Shown: positions 15,971 through 25,868, numbered from the stretch's first letter. The stretch: DNA of 64,000 nucleotides from Suilimivivens sp963650485 (GCA_963650485.1 CAVJLN010000001.1:1-64000); one strand, 5' to 3'. The notes: generated by a model not told the origin, from the letters alone. Made by a program: numbers and translations.

Positions 15971-17293
15971 ATGAACAGTGGATTTTGGGCATATGAAAGC
16001 GTATTTTATCAAATATATCCGTTAGGATTTTGTGGAGCACCGTTTGAGAACGATGATGTACTGACACATAAGATTAAGAAGGTGGAGGAATGGATTCCGC
16101 ATATGAAGAGATTGGGAATCAATGCCATCTATTTTTCCCCGGTATTTGAATCCGATACCCATGGATACAATACCAGAGATTATAAGAAGATCGATGTCCG
16201 TATCGGAACCAATGAAGATTTTAAGGAGGTTTGTGAGAAGTTACATGAGAACGGAATCCGTGTGGTATTGGATGGTGTGTTTAATCATGTGGGACGAGGT
16301 TTCTATCAATTCCAGGATGTATTGAAGAACCGTGAGAATTCTCCTTATTTAAACTGGTTCCATATTAATTTGGATGGAAATTCCAATTATAATGACGGGC
16401 TGTGGTATGAAGGCTGGGAAGGAAATTATGATCTGGTGAAGTTAAATCTTCGGAATGGAGAGGTGGTCAATCATATTCTGGACGCCGTACAGTACTGGAT
16501 CAACGAATTTGATATTGACGGACTGCGGCTGGATGTGGCTTATTGTCTGGATGAGAACTTTGTACGGGCACTTCGCAGCTTCACAACAGAGAGAAAGGCA
16601 GACTTCTTCTTATTAGGAGAGATGCTTCATGGCGATTACAACCGCCTGATGAATGACAGCATGCTTCATTCCGTAACCAATTATGAATGTTATAAGGGAT
16701 TGTATTCAAGCTTTAACAGCATGAACATGTTTGAGATCAATCATTCCCTGCTTCGTCAGTTTGGACCGGAAAACTGGACACTTTATAAAGGAAAACATCT
16801 GTTATCTTTTGTAGATAACCACGATGTGACGAGGGTAGCAAGCATCTTATCCAATGAAAAGCATCTGCCGCTCATTTATGCCATGTGCTTTGGCATGCCG
16901 GGCATTCCCTGTGTATATTATGGAAGTGAATGGGGAACCAGGGCAGATAAGAGTCAGGGAGATCCGGCATTGCGTCCGTGCTTCGAGCAACCGGAATGGA
17001 AGGAACTGTCAGAGTTTATCAGTAAGCTTGCCGAAGCAAAGAAGAATTCGGAAGCATTAAATTATGGAAGCTTCCGTTCGGTTCTTCTGACAAACCGTCA
17101 GTGCATTTTCGAGCGTGCCAGCGAACATGAACGGGTGCTGGTAGCGATTAATGCCGATGATGCACCATTCACTGCACACTTTGATGCAGGCTGTGGCATG
17201 GCAACCGATCTGATTACTGGGCAGCCTCATGACTTCGGTGGCGGCAGCGAACTTCCTCCTTACAGTGCTGCATTCTGGAAGATGGAGCGGTAA
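15971..17293 (+). CDS. GH13 alpha-amylase family glycosidase
   Basis: 440 residues from ATG 15971, chosen because GGAAGGGAGAAAAGG precedes it (ATG 15935 is an upstream alternative). (beta/alpha)8 motifs: conserved region I DGVFNHVG, region II GLRLDVAYCLD with the nucleophile Asp (about 187), region III FLLGEMLHGD with the acid/base Glu (about 216), region IV FVDNHDVTR with the third acid Asp (about 285). No signal peptide, so it is cytoplasmic and likely acts on imported malto-oligosaccharides (cyclomaltodextrinase or alpha-glucosidase type). The C-terminal beta domain is short. Single gene closed by a terminator. Confidence 0.85.
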   Translation: MNSGFWAYESVFYQIYPLGFCGAPFENDDVLTHKIKKVEEWIPHMKRLGINAIYFSPVFESDTHGYNTRDYKKIDVRIGTNEDFKEVCEKLHENGIRVVLDGVFNHVGRGFYQFQDVLKNRENSPYLNWFHINLDGNSNYNDGLWYEGWEGNYDLVKLNLRNGEVVNHILDAVQYWINEFDIDGLRLDVAYCLDENFVRALRSFTTERKADFFLLGEMLHGDYNRLMNDSMLHSVTNYECYKGLYSSFNSMNMFEINHSLLRQFGPENWTLYKGKHLLSFVDNHDVTRVASILSNEKHLPLIYAMCFGMPGIPCVYYGSEWGTRADKSQGDPALRPCFEQPEWKELSEFISKLAEAKKNSEALNYGSFRSVLLTNRQCIFERASEHERVLVAINADDAPFTAHFDAGCGMATDLITGQPHDFGGGSELPPYSAAFWKMER

Positions 17294-17329
17294 GAAGGGG
17301 AGAAGCCCTTAAATTGTACAGTTTATGAG

Positions 17330-17362
17330 ATACCCCATCAGGAATACTGGTGGGGTATTTTT
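17330..17362 (+). terminator. Intrinsic terminator after GH13
   Basis: ATACCCCATCA / TGGTGGGGTAT stem followed by TTTTTAG. Confidence 0.8.
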
Positions 17363-17496
17363 AGAAAAGACGGATTATGTTAAAAAACAATCGTATTATG
17401 AACATTTTCTTTCGTATGCTTTATCTATAATAGCCTTGTAAAGAAAGTAACCATACTCTGTAAAACAACAAAGATACGAAGGAGGAATATAAACTT

Positions 17497-18891
17497 ATGG
17501 GAAAAGCAGATTATTTAGGTGAAAAACTAAAGATGAATGAAAAACTTTCATATGGCATTGGGGAAATACCCAATGCGATGGTCTCAGTGCTGGGGGCATT
17601 TCTTACCCTGTATTATACAGACTATATCGGAATGCTGCCAGGCGTTTTAGGAACGATGTTTTTTATCTCAAAACTTTTGGATGGTGTATCAGATCTCCTG
17701 GCTGGCACCATTATAGACCATACGAGGACCAAGTGGGGAAAAGCTCGACCGTGGCTTTTGTGGTTATCTGTACCAACCGGACTTTCTCTTGCACTGATTT
17801 TCTTCATTCCAGCAAACGGATCAGCCACGACAAAACTTATCTATGCATTTTTAACCTATAACCTTTATAATACCGTTTTATATACCATGGTAGGTTGTGC
17901 AAAGAATGCGTTAATGGCATTAATGACACAGAGAAAGGAAGACCGCGTAAGTCTTTCCAAATATAATACACTTTTTGGACTTGGAAGTACGTTGATTGCA
18001 TGTTCCGTAACATTTCCATTTGTTAATGCTATGGGAGGGGATATCACTGCCTGGAGAATTGTGTTTATTGTTTATGGCGTGATAACGACATTATCTCTTC
18101 TGTTTGCATTTACAAATGCAAAGGAAAAGGTTGTTTCTACAGAACAGGCTTCAAATAAAGTTGAAAAAAATATTGGTTTTAAGGAATCTATGAAGTTGTT
18201 TTTCAGCAATAAATATTTTGTATTTGCGTTGTTTATGTTTCTGTGTATCCAGATGGCAGGGCAGCTTAATACGGTATCACAGAATTACTTTTATATTTAC
18301 TCGATGAACAGAAAGGATTTAATTTCTGTTATGAGCATTGTTGCCCTTGTTCCGATGGTTGTTGGACTTATTGTACTGCCTAATTACCTGTTAAAAAAAG
18401 TTGGAAAGAAGAAAATGTTATACATCGGTTCCGGTACACATGTAATCACAATGACCTTAATTGGCGTTGCCAGTGTTTTGGGTAATGTTCCGTTGATCAT
18501 TATTTTAACAGTGATAAAAAGCTTTGCAGTAGGAGCAACGTCAGTACCGATTGGAATACTTCCGGCTGATGCGATTGATTATGGAGAATATCTGAGCAAT
18601 AAACGAATTGAAGGGATGGGAAATGCGGTAATTACTTTTTCCCAGAAGGTAGCCACAGGACTTGCAGCCGGTATTTTGGGATGGGTTCTGCAGTTTACCG
18701 GATATGTAGCAAATGAGGTTCAGAACCGGGCTACGGTTGTAGGAATCAATGTTTTATTCTGCTATGCACCTGCGCTGCTTTATGCCATTGTCTTTATCTG
18801 CTACAAAATGTTTTATCATTATGATGAAGAAGAACCCATGGTTCTTGCTGAATTGGCACGTAGAAAGGAAGAAGGAAAATGCGCGAATTAA
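17497..18891 (+). CDS. GPH-family sugar:cation symporter
   Basis: 464 residues with twelve hydrophobic helices. KLSYGIGEIPNAMVSVLGAF near the N-terminus and the loop DGVSDLLAGTIIDHTRTKWG with RPWLLW are diagnostic of glycoside-pentoside-hexuronide symporters. These import oligosaccharides or glycosides with Na+ or H+. AAGGAGGAATATAAACTT precedes ATG 17497. A good -10 TATAAT (17426-17431) lacks a -35, which suits activation by the AraC regulator encoded two genes away. The stop overlaps the start of the GH43-like gene, so transport and hydrolysis are coupled. Confidence 0.85.
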   Translation: MGKADYLGEKLKMNEKLSYGIGEIPNAMVSVLGAFLTLYYTDYIGMLPGVLGTMFFISKLLDGVSDLLAGTIIDHTRTKWGKARPWLLWLSVPTGLSLALIFFIPANGSATTKLIYAFLTYNLYNTVLYTMVGCAKNALMALMTQRKEDRVSLSKYNTLFGLGSTLIACSVTFPFVNAMGGDITAWRIVFIVYGVITTLSLLFAFTNAKEKVVSTEQASNKVEKNIGFKESMKLFFSNKYFVFALFMFLCIQMAGQLNTVSQNYFYIYSMNRKDLISVMSIVALVPMVVGLIVLPNYLLKKVGKKKMLYIGSGTHVITMTLIGVASVLGNVPLIIILTVIKSFAVGATSVPIGILPADAIDYGEYLSNKRIEGMGNAVITFSQKVATGLAAGILGWVLQFTGYVANEVQNRATVVGINVLFCYAPALLYAIVFICYKMFYHYDEEEPMVLAELARRKEEGKCAN

Positions 18892-19808
18892 AAATGCGGC
18901 GGACACAGGAGATCGACATCAGAGACGTATATATTCTTCCTTATCAGGGAAAATATTATATGTATGGAACAGAAGGGTTCGATGCATTCAAGGGAACTCC
19001 ATCTGGCTATCTGGTGTATGTGAGTGAAGATTTAGAAAACTGGAATGGTCCATTCAGCCTTTTTAGAAATGATGGAAGCAGTTGGGCAAATTTTAACTAT
19101 TGGGCTCCTGAGGTATATGAAGTGGATGGTTCGTTCTATTTGTTTTCTTCATGGACGAAAAAGGAGCGGGCAGTTGATTTGGAAGAAGATGATTTTCATC
19201 TTACACAGCAAATATTATGTGTATTGAAAAGTTCTTCACCAATGGGACCTTTTACCATTTTGAATGACAATCTGGGTCCCGGAAACGATCCGACCTTATA
19301 TCAGGAAAAGGATCATTTTTATCTGATACACAATGATGGATTTGCCAATATGCAGGTACAGGAATTGTCAAAAGATCTGTCACATTTTATATCAGAGCCT
19401 TGTATTTTATTTGACAGAACGGATTCGGATGTAACATGGTCGAAAGGCGGTCCGACAGAAGGAGCTTTTACCTATCGGACGCCTACCGGCAGACTTTTAC
19501 TCTTCTGGTCCTCTTTTTGCGAAGGAAAATCGGAAAAATTCCGTAGGATGGGGTTTAAGGATATGGATTATGGAACAGCCATTGCTTATAGCAAAGATGG
19601 AAATGTGTATGGTCCTTACGAACAGGAAAACATTCTGATTACAGAGCCCAATATGGGGCATGTCAGTCTGTTTCACAGATTTGATGGACAGCTAATGCTT
19701 GCCACGCATTATCCGGATGATGATGTTTGTGAGCTTGGATGTTCTTATCCGGTATTCTTTCCAATAAAATATGACGAAGAAAAGGATACCCTGCGAATCG
19801 TAAAATAA
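18879..19808 (+). CDS. Glycoside hydrolase, GH43-like (five-bladed beta-propeller)
   Basis: 309 residues without a signal peptide. The early Asp in EIDIRDVYILPYQGKYYMYG, the blade motif YWAPEVYEVDGSFYLFSSW, the central Asp in GPGNDPTLYQEKD and the Glu in KGGPTEGAFTYRTP form the Asp/Asp/Glu layout of GH43 and related clan-F/J enzymes. Members remove arabinose, xylose or fructose-type residues from oligosaccharides; the substrate is not readable here. It overlaps the GPH gene by 13 bp, so its substrate is likely what GPH imports. ATG 18894 (MRRTQ) is a possible alternative start. Confidence 0.75.
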   Translation: MRELKMRRTQEIDIRDVYILPYQGKYYMYGTEGFDAFKGTPSGYLVYVSEDLENWNGPFSLFRNDGSSWANFNYWAPEVYEVDGSFYLFSSWTKKERAVDLEEDDFHLTQQILCVLKSSSPMGPFTILNDNLGPGNDPTLYQEKDHFYLIHNDGFANMQVQELSKDLSHFISEPCILFDRTDSDVTWSKGGPTEGAFTYRTPTGRLLLFWSSFCEGKSEKFRRMGFKDMDYGTAIAYSKDGNVYGPYEQENILITEPNMGHVSLFHRFDGQLMLATHYPDDDVCELGCSYPVFFPIKYDEEKDTLRIVK

Positions 19809-19812
19809 TGAG

Positions 19813-19849
19813 AAGAGCTATAGCCGGACAGTGGTTATAGCTCTTTTTT
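19813..19849. terminator. Bidirectional terminator between GH43 and AraC genes
   Basis: AAGAGCTATAGCC pairs with GGTTATAGCTCTT and is followed by TTTT. It overlaps the 3' end of the convergent AraC gene. Confidence 0.75.
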
Positions 19850-20953
19850 CTGTTTACGATAGGTACTTGGAGACATGTGATAGTGTTCCCTAAAGACACG
19901 TGAAAAATGCTGTATGCTGTTATAGCCACAGAATTCTGCAATTTCTTCGATCCGCCTGTCGGAATTGAGGAGCAGGCGGACAGCCTCTTCTAATTTGAGA
20001 TTCGTGATGATGTCATTGAAATGAAGACCAGTAGCTTTATATAACTGTTTACCAAGGTAATTGCTTTCATATCCCCAAAACTGTGAAAGAGATGCCAGGG
20101 ATAGAGTTTTATAATTATTCCGGATATAGGCAAGGATGAGTGACATATTGGACAATGCCGTATCACTGGCAGACATAGAAAGCTGATTCTTTACAGAGCC
20201 ACGGATCAAATAGGCCAGTAAAATACTCATATAGCTGCAGACTAATTCATTTGCATATAATTGTTGGGAAACAGATTCTGTGAAAATTTGTCGCAGGATA
20301 TTGTTAATATATTCATCGGGAATCATTTTCAGGCATAAAAAATTCTGTTTGGAGGAATATAAACTTTTACTCATGAAATTTGAAATAAGGCTTTCGGTTC
20401 TCATGAGATTGGAATAAACATTTTCAAAAGTTGTCCGTCTGATTGCAAAAACAACCGCAATGGTATTTTCGGAGATACTTATTTTATGCTGAGCATATGG
20501 AGCAATTACCATGAATTCTCCTGTTGAAAGCGTAATATGTTCAAGATTTACCTGAACGTCAGCAGAGCCGGACAAGATATAATTAGCCTCAAAATAATCA
20601 TGGGAGTGAGAAACTGCTTTTTCCGCATGGACATGCATATTTACAATGATGTCTCTTTGCTCAAAACCAATATGGGTTTCTGATACATAGGAATTGAACA
20701 GAATGGGATCTTCTAAAATGGTGGAAACCTCCAATTGGGAGGAGCTATAAAGATTCCAAAGATCCTTCGGAGTTTGAAGATCCCATTTGGTATAGTCCGG
20801 ATGTTTGACCTGATGTTCCGTAAATTGTCCTAAATGATATACGTTTTCTAATGCGTCAACAAATGAAAGTTTCTGACCGGTTCTTTGATAGTGATTTTCT
20901 AAGTTTTCCTGTACATCTTTTAGTGTGATATAAATAAATCTTTTCGTGTTCAT
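19835..20953 (-). CDS. AraC-family transcriptional regulator
   Basis: 372 residues. A central cupin-like sensor domain (HVHAEKAVSHSHDYFEANYI; LSTGEFMVIAPYAQHKI) is followed by a C-terminal double HTH: LSLASLSQFWGYESNYLGKQ, then LYKATG, and IEEIAEFCGYNSIQHFSRVF with HYHMSPSTYRKQ. The N-terminal 110 residues are not assigned. It is convergent with the GPH/GH43 genes and is the obvious candidate for their sugar-responsive activator. Start ATG 20953. Confidence 0.85.
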   Translation of the reverse strand: MNTKRFIYITLKDVQENLENHYQRTGQKLSFVDALENVYHLGQFTEHQVKHPDYTKWDLQTPKDLWNLYSSSQLEVSTILEDPILFNSYVSETHIGFEQRDIIVNMHVHAEKAVSHSHDYFEANYILSGSADVQVNLEHITLSTGEFMVIAPYAQHKISISENTIAVVFAIRRTTFENVYSNLMRTESLISNFMSKSLYSSKQNFLCLKMIPDEYINNILRQIFTESVSQQLYANELVCSYMSILLAYLIRGSVKNQLSMSASDTALSNMSLILAYIRNNYKTLSLASLSQFWGYESNYLGKQLYKATGLHFNDIITNLKLEEAVRLLLNSDRRIEEIAEFCGYNSIQHFSRVFREHYHMSPSTYRKQKKEL

Positions 20954-21003
20954 TCTGTTATTCCTTGTGGTCTTATCCGTTTATTGCAGCAAATACATCA
21001 TTA

Positions 21004-21585
21004 TTACAATTCCATGAATAATCCGGTCTTTTTAAGGGCGGGGCGGAGTGCCATGTAAACAACACTGGAAACGATCGTGGAGGTTACGGCATTGATGGAG
21101 GTAGCGGTTATGTTCCATGCAAGGGTAAGCTCTGCGGCGGGTTTTCCAAGGATCAGCAGCTTGTAGAAATAACCGATTAAAGGATCGAAAATGACATTGA
21201 ATAATAATCCGGCAACGGCAGCAAGGATCACCCATTTCCATACCTTCTTGTTATCGGTTTCTTTCGTGATGTGACCAATCTTGTGGGCAACGAGTCCGGT
21301 GATTAATCCGATGCACAACTTTAATAAGAAGGTTTTCGGTGCATAGACAATATAAACCGGGTCGAGGAGATCGCCGATGGTCATTCCGATGGCACCGCCT
21401 AAGCCGCCATATAAGCCACCAAGCAGCAGGGCACCGAGAACACATACGGCATTGCCGAGATGGATGGAAGTGGCGTCACCGCCCGGAAGCGGAATCTTAA
21501 TCTGTAAAAAGGTAAATACCACATAGGAAAGTGCAGCCATAAGGCCGGTAAATGCAATTTTCATTAATTGTTTGTGTTCTTTCAT
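21004..21585 (-). CDS. ECF transporter S component (substrate unknown)
   Basis: 193 residues, six hydrophobic helices. AFTGLMAALSYVVFTFLQI and IHLGNAVCVLGALLLGGLYG with AIGMTIGDLLDP are typical of substrate-binding S components of energy-coupling-factor vitamin transporters; these work with a shared EcfA/A'/T module not present here. The substrate (a vitamin or precursor) cannot be assigned. GAGGAG lies six bases before ATG 21585. A perfect 20-bp palindromic operator is found in its leader region, but no riboswitch I can recognise. Confidence 0.8.
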   Translation of the reverse strand: MKEHKQLMKIAFTGLMAALSYVVFTFLQIKIPLPGGDATSIHLGNAVCVLGALLLGGLYGGLGGAIGMTIGDLLDPVYIVYAPKTFLLKLCIGLITGLVAHKIGHITKETDNKKVWKWVILAAVAGLLFNVIFDPLIGYFYKLLILGKPAAELTLAWNITATSINAVTSTIVSSVVYMALRPALKKTGLFMEL

Positions 21586-21720
21586 AAGTTACTCCTCTTT
21601 TCGTTTAGTTTTATGTAACATTTCTGCACAGGGCTGTTACCATAATTTGGTATTACTGTGTGGAAAACAGATCCAACTGCATGGAATGTTTTTCATGTTG
21701 CTACTTAGTATAAACAATAC

Positions 21721-21740
21721 TGGTACTGTTAAAAGTACCA
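21721..21740. promoter_or_regulatory. Palindromic operator upstream of the ECF gene
   Basis: TGGTACT-GTTAAA-AGTACCA is a perfect 7-bp inverted repeat. On the minus strand it sits just before a TATACT -10 (plus-strand 21707-21712), so a repressor here would control the ECF gene. The regulator is unknown. The region 21586-21820 otherwise shows no gene. Confidence 0.5.
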
Positions 21741-21829
21741 ATTGTGAACTTTTTGATAAGACCAGAAGAAAGAAATTAGTCAAATTGACGATAAGTTTCT
21801 AAAATTTTTATGAAACATTTTGGATTCCG

Positions 21830-21875
21830 TTGACATTAAAAAATCAAATCATTAAACTTAGAAGCTATAAGTTAA
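21830..21875 (+). promoter_or_regulatory. Promoter/operator region of the ABC exporter
   Basis: TTGACA (21830-21835) is followed by the dyad TTAAACTTA-gaagcta-TAAGTTAA (21852-21875), a plausible MarR- or TetR-type operator. No such regulator is adjacent. Confidence 0.35.
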
Positions 21876-21934
21876 GTTAAAATGATGTTAGTATATTGCA
21901 ACACATTCGCAGTGGATGCATGGAAAGGAAGACG

Positions 21935-23677
21935 ATGAAAAGATATTGGAAGTATGTAAAACCGTATTTGCCGGCATTTATTATCGGCCCGCTCCTGATG
22001 ATCGTGGAAGTTATTGGGGAAGTGGTTCTGCCGAAGCTGATGGCAAATATTATTAATGTTGGTGTGACAGACGGAAGTGTCAGCTACATCACAGGAACCG
22101 GTGTATTGATGATTTTAGTAGCGCTTCTTATGATGGCAGGCGGTGTTGGCGGTGCATATTTTGGCGCAAAGGCTGCAGTCAGCTTTGCCGCTGATTTGAG
22201 GAAGGACGCATTTGATAAGGTACAGACCTTTTCCTTTGCCAATCTTGATCAGTTCAGTACCGGTTCACTGGTTACCCGTCTGACCAATGATATTACTCAG
22301 GTACAGAACCTGATTAATATGGCACTCCGTATGATGCTTCGTGCGCCCGGAATGCTGATCGGTGCGCTGATTATGGCATTTGTCATGAATGCAGAGCTGG
22401 CGGTTATTGTGCTGATTGTGATTCCGATTCTGATTGGTGCCATTACTATTTTGGTTAAGATTGCATTCCCGAAGTTCAAGATCATGCAGAAGAAGCTGGA
22501 TGCATTGAACTCTAATATTCAGGAAATGCTGACGAATGTGCGCGTGATTAAATCCTTTGTCCGTGGTGACTATGAGGAAAAGAAGTTTGCAGCCTCCAAC
22601 GAAGACCTAAAGCAGACCAGTTTAGGTGCATTTAAGACCATTATTATGGTAATGCCGTTGATGATGCTGATGATGAATGCCACCACACTTGCCGTTGTAT
22701 GGTTCGGTGGTAAGCAGATTATTGTAGGAAATATGCAGGTGGGTGATCTGACTGCGTTTACCACTTATATTGTACAGATTCTGATGTCCTTAATGATGCT
22801 TGCCATGGTGATTTTACAGAGTTCAAGAGCGCTGGCTTCCTTAAGCCGTATCCGTGAGATTCTTGACACGGATGTTGATCTGAACGATGAGCACTGCAAG
22901 GAACCGGATAAGATCGTGTCGAGTGGACGTGTGGAATTCCGTGATGTTTCCTTCCGTTATTATAAGGAAAACAAAGAACCGGTGCTTTCCCATATCAGCT
23001 TTGATGTAAAGAGCGGTCAGACACTGGGAATCATCGGATCGACCGGCAGTGGTAAAACAACACTCGTACAGATGATCCCGAGATTATACGATGTCGATGA
23101 GGGAGAAGTCCTTGTGGATGGTGTGAATGTCAGGGATTATACGCTGGAAAATCTGCGTGAGGGTGTCGGCATGGTGCTGCAGAAGAACGTACTGTTCTCC
23201 GGTTCCATTTTGGAAAACCTGATGTGGGGCGATGAAAATGCTTCCATGGAGGAGGTACGCAAGGCCGCAGAGGCTGCACAGGCAGATGGTTTCGTAAGCA
23301 GCTTTACCGGAGGCTATGAGATGGATTTGGGACAGGGCGGTGTCAACGTATCCGGTGGACAAAAGCAACGTCTTTGTATTGCCCGTGCCCTGTTAAAGAA
23401 GCCGAAGATTTTAATTCTGGATGATTCCACAAGTGCGGTGGATACCGCAACGGAAGCGAAGATCCGTGAAAGCTTTGCAGGAGAACTGAAGGATACGACG
23501 AAGATTATCATTGCACAGCGTATCAGCTCCGTGCAGGAGGCAGATGAGATCATGGTACTCGACGACGGCAAGATCGTGGGATTCGGAAAGCATGAGGATC
23601 TGCTTACTTCCTGTGAGGCATATCAGGAAATTTATTATTCCCAGATGGATAAAGAGAAGGAGGGAGCAGCATCATGA
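21935..23677 (+). CDS. ABC exporter half-transporter, subunit with degenerate ATP site
   Basis: 580 residues from ATG 21935 (AAAGGA upstream); in-frame upstream TTG and ATG codons are less likely starts. Six membrane helices precede an ABC domain with Walker A GSTGSGKTT and signature VSGGQKQRL. Walker B is ILILDDSTSAVD, with Asp where catalytic Glu is expected, and the switch residue is Gln in IIIAQRISS instead of His. This is the 'degenerate' partner of BmrC/D- or TM287/288-type heterodimeric exporters. It overlaps the next gene by ATGA. Likely exports drugs or lipidic compounds. Confidence 0.88.
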   Translation: MKRYWKYVKPYLPAFIIGPLLMIVEVIGEVVLPKLMANIINVGVTDGSVSYITGTGVLMILVALLMMAGGVGGAYFGAKAAVSFAADLRKDAFDKVQTFSFANLDQFSTGSLVTRLTNDITQVQNLINMALRMMLRAPGMLIGALIMAFVMNAELAVIVLIVIPILIGAITILVKIAFPKFKIMQKKLDALNSNIQEMLTNVRVIKSFVRGDYEEKKFAASNEDLKQTSLGAFKTIIMVMPLMMLMMNATTLAVVWFGGKQIIVGNMQVGDLTAFTTYIVQILMSLMMLAMVILQSSRALASLSRIREILDTDVDLNDEHCKEPDKIVSSGRVEFRDVSFRYYKENKEPVLSHISFDVKSGQTLGIIGSTGSGKTTLVQMIPRLYDVDEGEVLVDGVNVRDYTLENLREGVGMVLQKNVLFSGSILENLMWGDENASMEEVRKAAEAAQADGFVSSFTGGYEMDLGQGGVNVSGGQKQRLCIARALLKKPKILILDDSTSAVDTATEAKIRESFAGELKDTTKIIIAQRISSVQEADEIMVLDDGKIVGFGKHEDLLTSCEAYQEIYYSQMDKEKEGAAS

Positions 23678-25686
23678 GACAGGAACGACTCGATTATCTT
23701 ATCAGAAAATATGAAGCAAAGCTGAACCCTTCCAATGAGGATGAAATGTCCGGAAAGCCGATGGGAGGAAGAAGACACGGAGGCCCCGGAGGTCCGGGGG
23801 GACGCGGCATGATGGGCGGTAAGCCGAAGAATACCAAAGCAACGATCAAGCGTCTTTTTTCCTATATTGCAAAAGATAAATGGAAGCTGCTGATTGTCCT
23901 TTTATGTATTATTGTAGGTGCGGCAGGAAACCTTGCAGGTTCCTATCTGCTGCGTCCGATCATTAACGGACTGACCGATACAGGAAAAACGGGCGATCAG
24001 CTCCTTGCAGGACTGATTCAGGGGGTATTTACCATGGCGGTCGTTTATATCGTGGCAATTACCGCACAGTATTTGCAGTCCAGAATCATGGTTACGATTT
24101 CCCAGGATGCAATCCAGCGGCTGCGTAATGAATTGTTTGAAAAGCTGCAGAAGCTTCCGGTGCGTTATTATGACACCAATAATAACGGTGATGTCATGAG
24201 CCGTTTTACCAATGACGTGGATGTCATCGGTGAAATGCTGAACAATACTGTGGTACAGTTGATTTCCGGAGCGATCAGTATTGTCGGAACCTTGAGCCTG
24301 ATGATTTATACGAATATCTGGCTGACATTGATTACAATCGTCATGGTTCCGCTGATGTTAAAGGCAGTATCCGGAATCAGTAAGAAAAGCCGGAGGTATT
24401 ATAAGGCGCAGCAGGCAGCCATCGGTACGATGAACGGCTATATTGAAGAGACGATCACCGGACAGAAGGTGGTTAAGGTCTTTAACCACGAGGAAAGTGC
24501 GAGAGAAGAGTTTGATTATCTGAATCAGGATCTTCGCGGCAAGCAGATCCGTGCACAGTTCTTTGGTGGAATTATGGGGCCTGTCATGGGAAACATGGGG
24601 CAGGTCAGCTATTCCTTAACCGCAGCAATCGGTGGTATTCTGTGCGTACTGCGCGGATTTGATATCGGCGGACTTACCGTATTTGTCAATTATTCCAGAC
24701 AGTTCTCCCGCCCGATCAATGAGGTTGCCATGCAGGTAAATACGATCTTTTCGGCATTAGCCGGTGCAGAACGTGTTTTTGCAGTGATGGATGAAGCGCC
24801 GGAGGCAGAGGATGTAAAGAATGCCATTACCATAGAGGAAGCGGAAGACGGGAAGCACTATTATGTGATTCCGAAGGAAAATGCTTTTGTCAAAGAGCAT
24901 GGAAAGCCGGAAGGAACGGTGCATGAAAATGAGCAGAATTATTATGCAGAGGTAAAGGGTGCGGTAACCCTGAATGATGTTACCTTCGGTTACAATCCGG
25001 ATAAAACCATTTTGAAGCACATTTCCCTGTATGCAAAGCCGGGACAGAAGATTGCCTTTGTCGGTTCTACCGGTGCAGGAAAAACGACGATTACGAACCT
25101 GATTAACCGGTTCTATGACATTGATTCCGGAGAGATTCTGATGGATGGCTTCCCGATTACGCAGATTGCGCGGGATTCCTTGAGAAGAAACATTGCAATG
25201 GTATTGCAGGATACGCATCTTTTCACAGGAACGGTACGTGAAAATATCCGCTATGGACGACTGGATGCAACGGATGAGGAAGTGGAGCAGGCAGCAAAAA
25301 TGGCAAGTGCACATTCCTTTATCATTCGTCTGGAGCATGGATATGATACGGTTCTGGAAGGGGATGGCGCAAACTTAAGCCAAGGACAACGTCAGCTTAT
25401 TAATATTGCAAGAGCCGCCATTTCCAAGGCGCCGATTCTGATTTTGGATGAAGCAACAAGCTCCGTGGATACGAGAACCGAAAAGCATATCGAGAAGGGT
25501 ATGGATCGCCTGATGGCAGAGAGAACCACCCTCGTGATTGCCCACCGTCTGTCAACCGTCCGGAATGCCAACGCTATCATGGTTCTGGAGCAGGGCGAGA
25601 TCATCGAACGTGGCGATCATGATGCACTGCTTGCACAGAAAGGCCGGTATCACGAGCTTTATACTGGAAAGACGGAACTGGATTAG
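23674..25686 (+). CDS. ABC exporter half-transporter, canonical catalytic subunit
   Basis: 670 residues. A basic, Gly/Pro-rich cytosolic N-terminus (about residues 25-55: GGRRHGGPGGPGGRGMMGGK) precedes six membrane helices and an ABC domain with Walker A GSTGAGKTT, signature LSQGQRQL, Walker B ILILDEATSSVD with catalytic Glu, and the H-loop IAHRLSTV. An insert between membrane and ATPase domains (about residues 385-430, acidic) resembles that of BmrD-like subunits. Together with the overlapping upstream gene it forms a heterodimer with one active ATP site. The tail signature LSQGQ is common in this subunit class. Confidence 0.88.
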   Translation: MRQERLDYLIRKYEAKLNPSNEDEMSGKPMGGRRHGGPGGPGGRGMMGGKPKNTKATIKRLFSYIAKDKWKLLIVLLCIIVGAAGNLAGSYLLRPIINGLTDTGKTGDQLLAGLIQGVFTMAVVYIVAITAQYLQSRIMVTISQDAIQRLRNELFEKLQKLPVRYYDTNNNGDVMSRFTNDVDVIGEMLNNTVVQLISGAISIVGTLSLMIYTNIWLTLITIVMVPLMLKAVSGISKKSRRYYKAQQAAIGTMNGYIEETITGQKVVKVFNHEESAREEFDYLNQDLRGKQIRAQFFGGIMGPVMGNMGQVSYSLTAAIGGILCVLRGFDIGGLTVFVNYSRQFSRPINEVAMQVNTIFSALAGAERVFAVMDEAPEAEDVKNAITIEEAEDGKHYYVIPKENAFVKEHGKPEGTVHENEQNYYAEVKGAVTLNDVTFGYNPDKTILKHISLYAKPGQKIAFVGSTGAGKTTITNLINRFYDIDSGEILMDGFPITQIARDSLRRNIAMVLQDTHLFTGTVRENIRYGRLDATDEEVEQAAKMASAHSFIIRLEHGYDTVLEGDGANLSQGQRQLINIARAAISKAPILILDEATSSVDTRTEKHIEKGMDRLMAERTTLVIAHRLSTVRNANAIMVLEQGEIIERGDHDALLAQKGRYHELYTGKTELD

Positions 25687-25749
25687 GACGACATTATGAC
25701 TTGTATTGGATAAAAAAGTATGCTATAAAAGATTTCGGAATAGAAGAAC

Positions 25750-25787
25750 ATTTACCTATTGACAAGGTGGGTAAATAAAGTTATACT
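25750..25787 (+). promoter_or_regulatory. metQ promoter with overlapping inverted repeat
   Basis: TTGACA (25759-25764), 17 bp, TATACT (25782-25787). The inverted repeat ATTTACC (25750-25756) and GGTAAAT (25770-25776) brackets the -35 element, as expected for a repressor operator. No SAM riboswitch was recognised in the leader. Confidence 0.65.
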
Positions 25788-25868
25788 GTTCCGAAAAGAC
25801 AGTCAGTGAGGAAAAATAAAATTGCTGTTGATTCAACAGAGAAAGCCTTACTGAGGGAGGAGAAGAAT

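Noticed and set aside
21586..21820. Vitamin riboswitch (TPP, FMN, preQ1, THF) before the ECF gene
   Set aside because: No conserved core of these classes was seen in the minus-strand leader; only a palindromic operator.
25687..25868. SAM riboswitch before metQ
   Set aside because: None of the S-box core pairing or the conserved GA-rich internal loop could be found; a normal promoter and inverted repeat explain the region.
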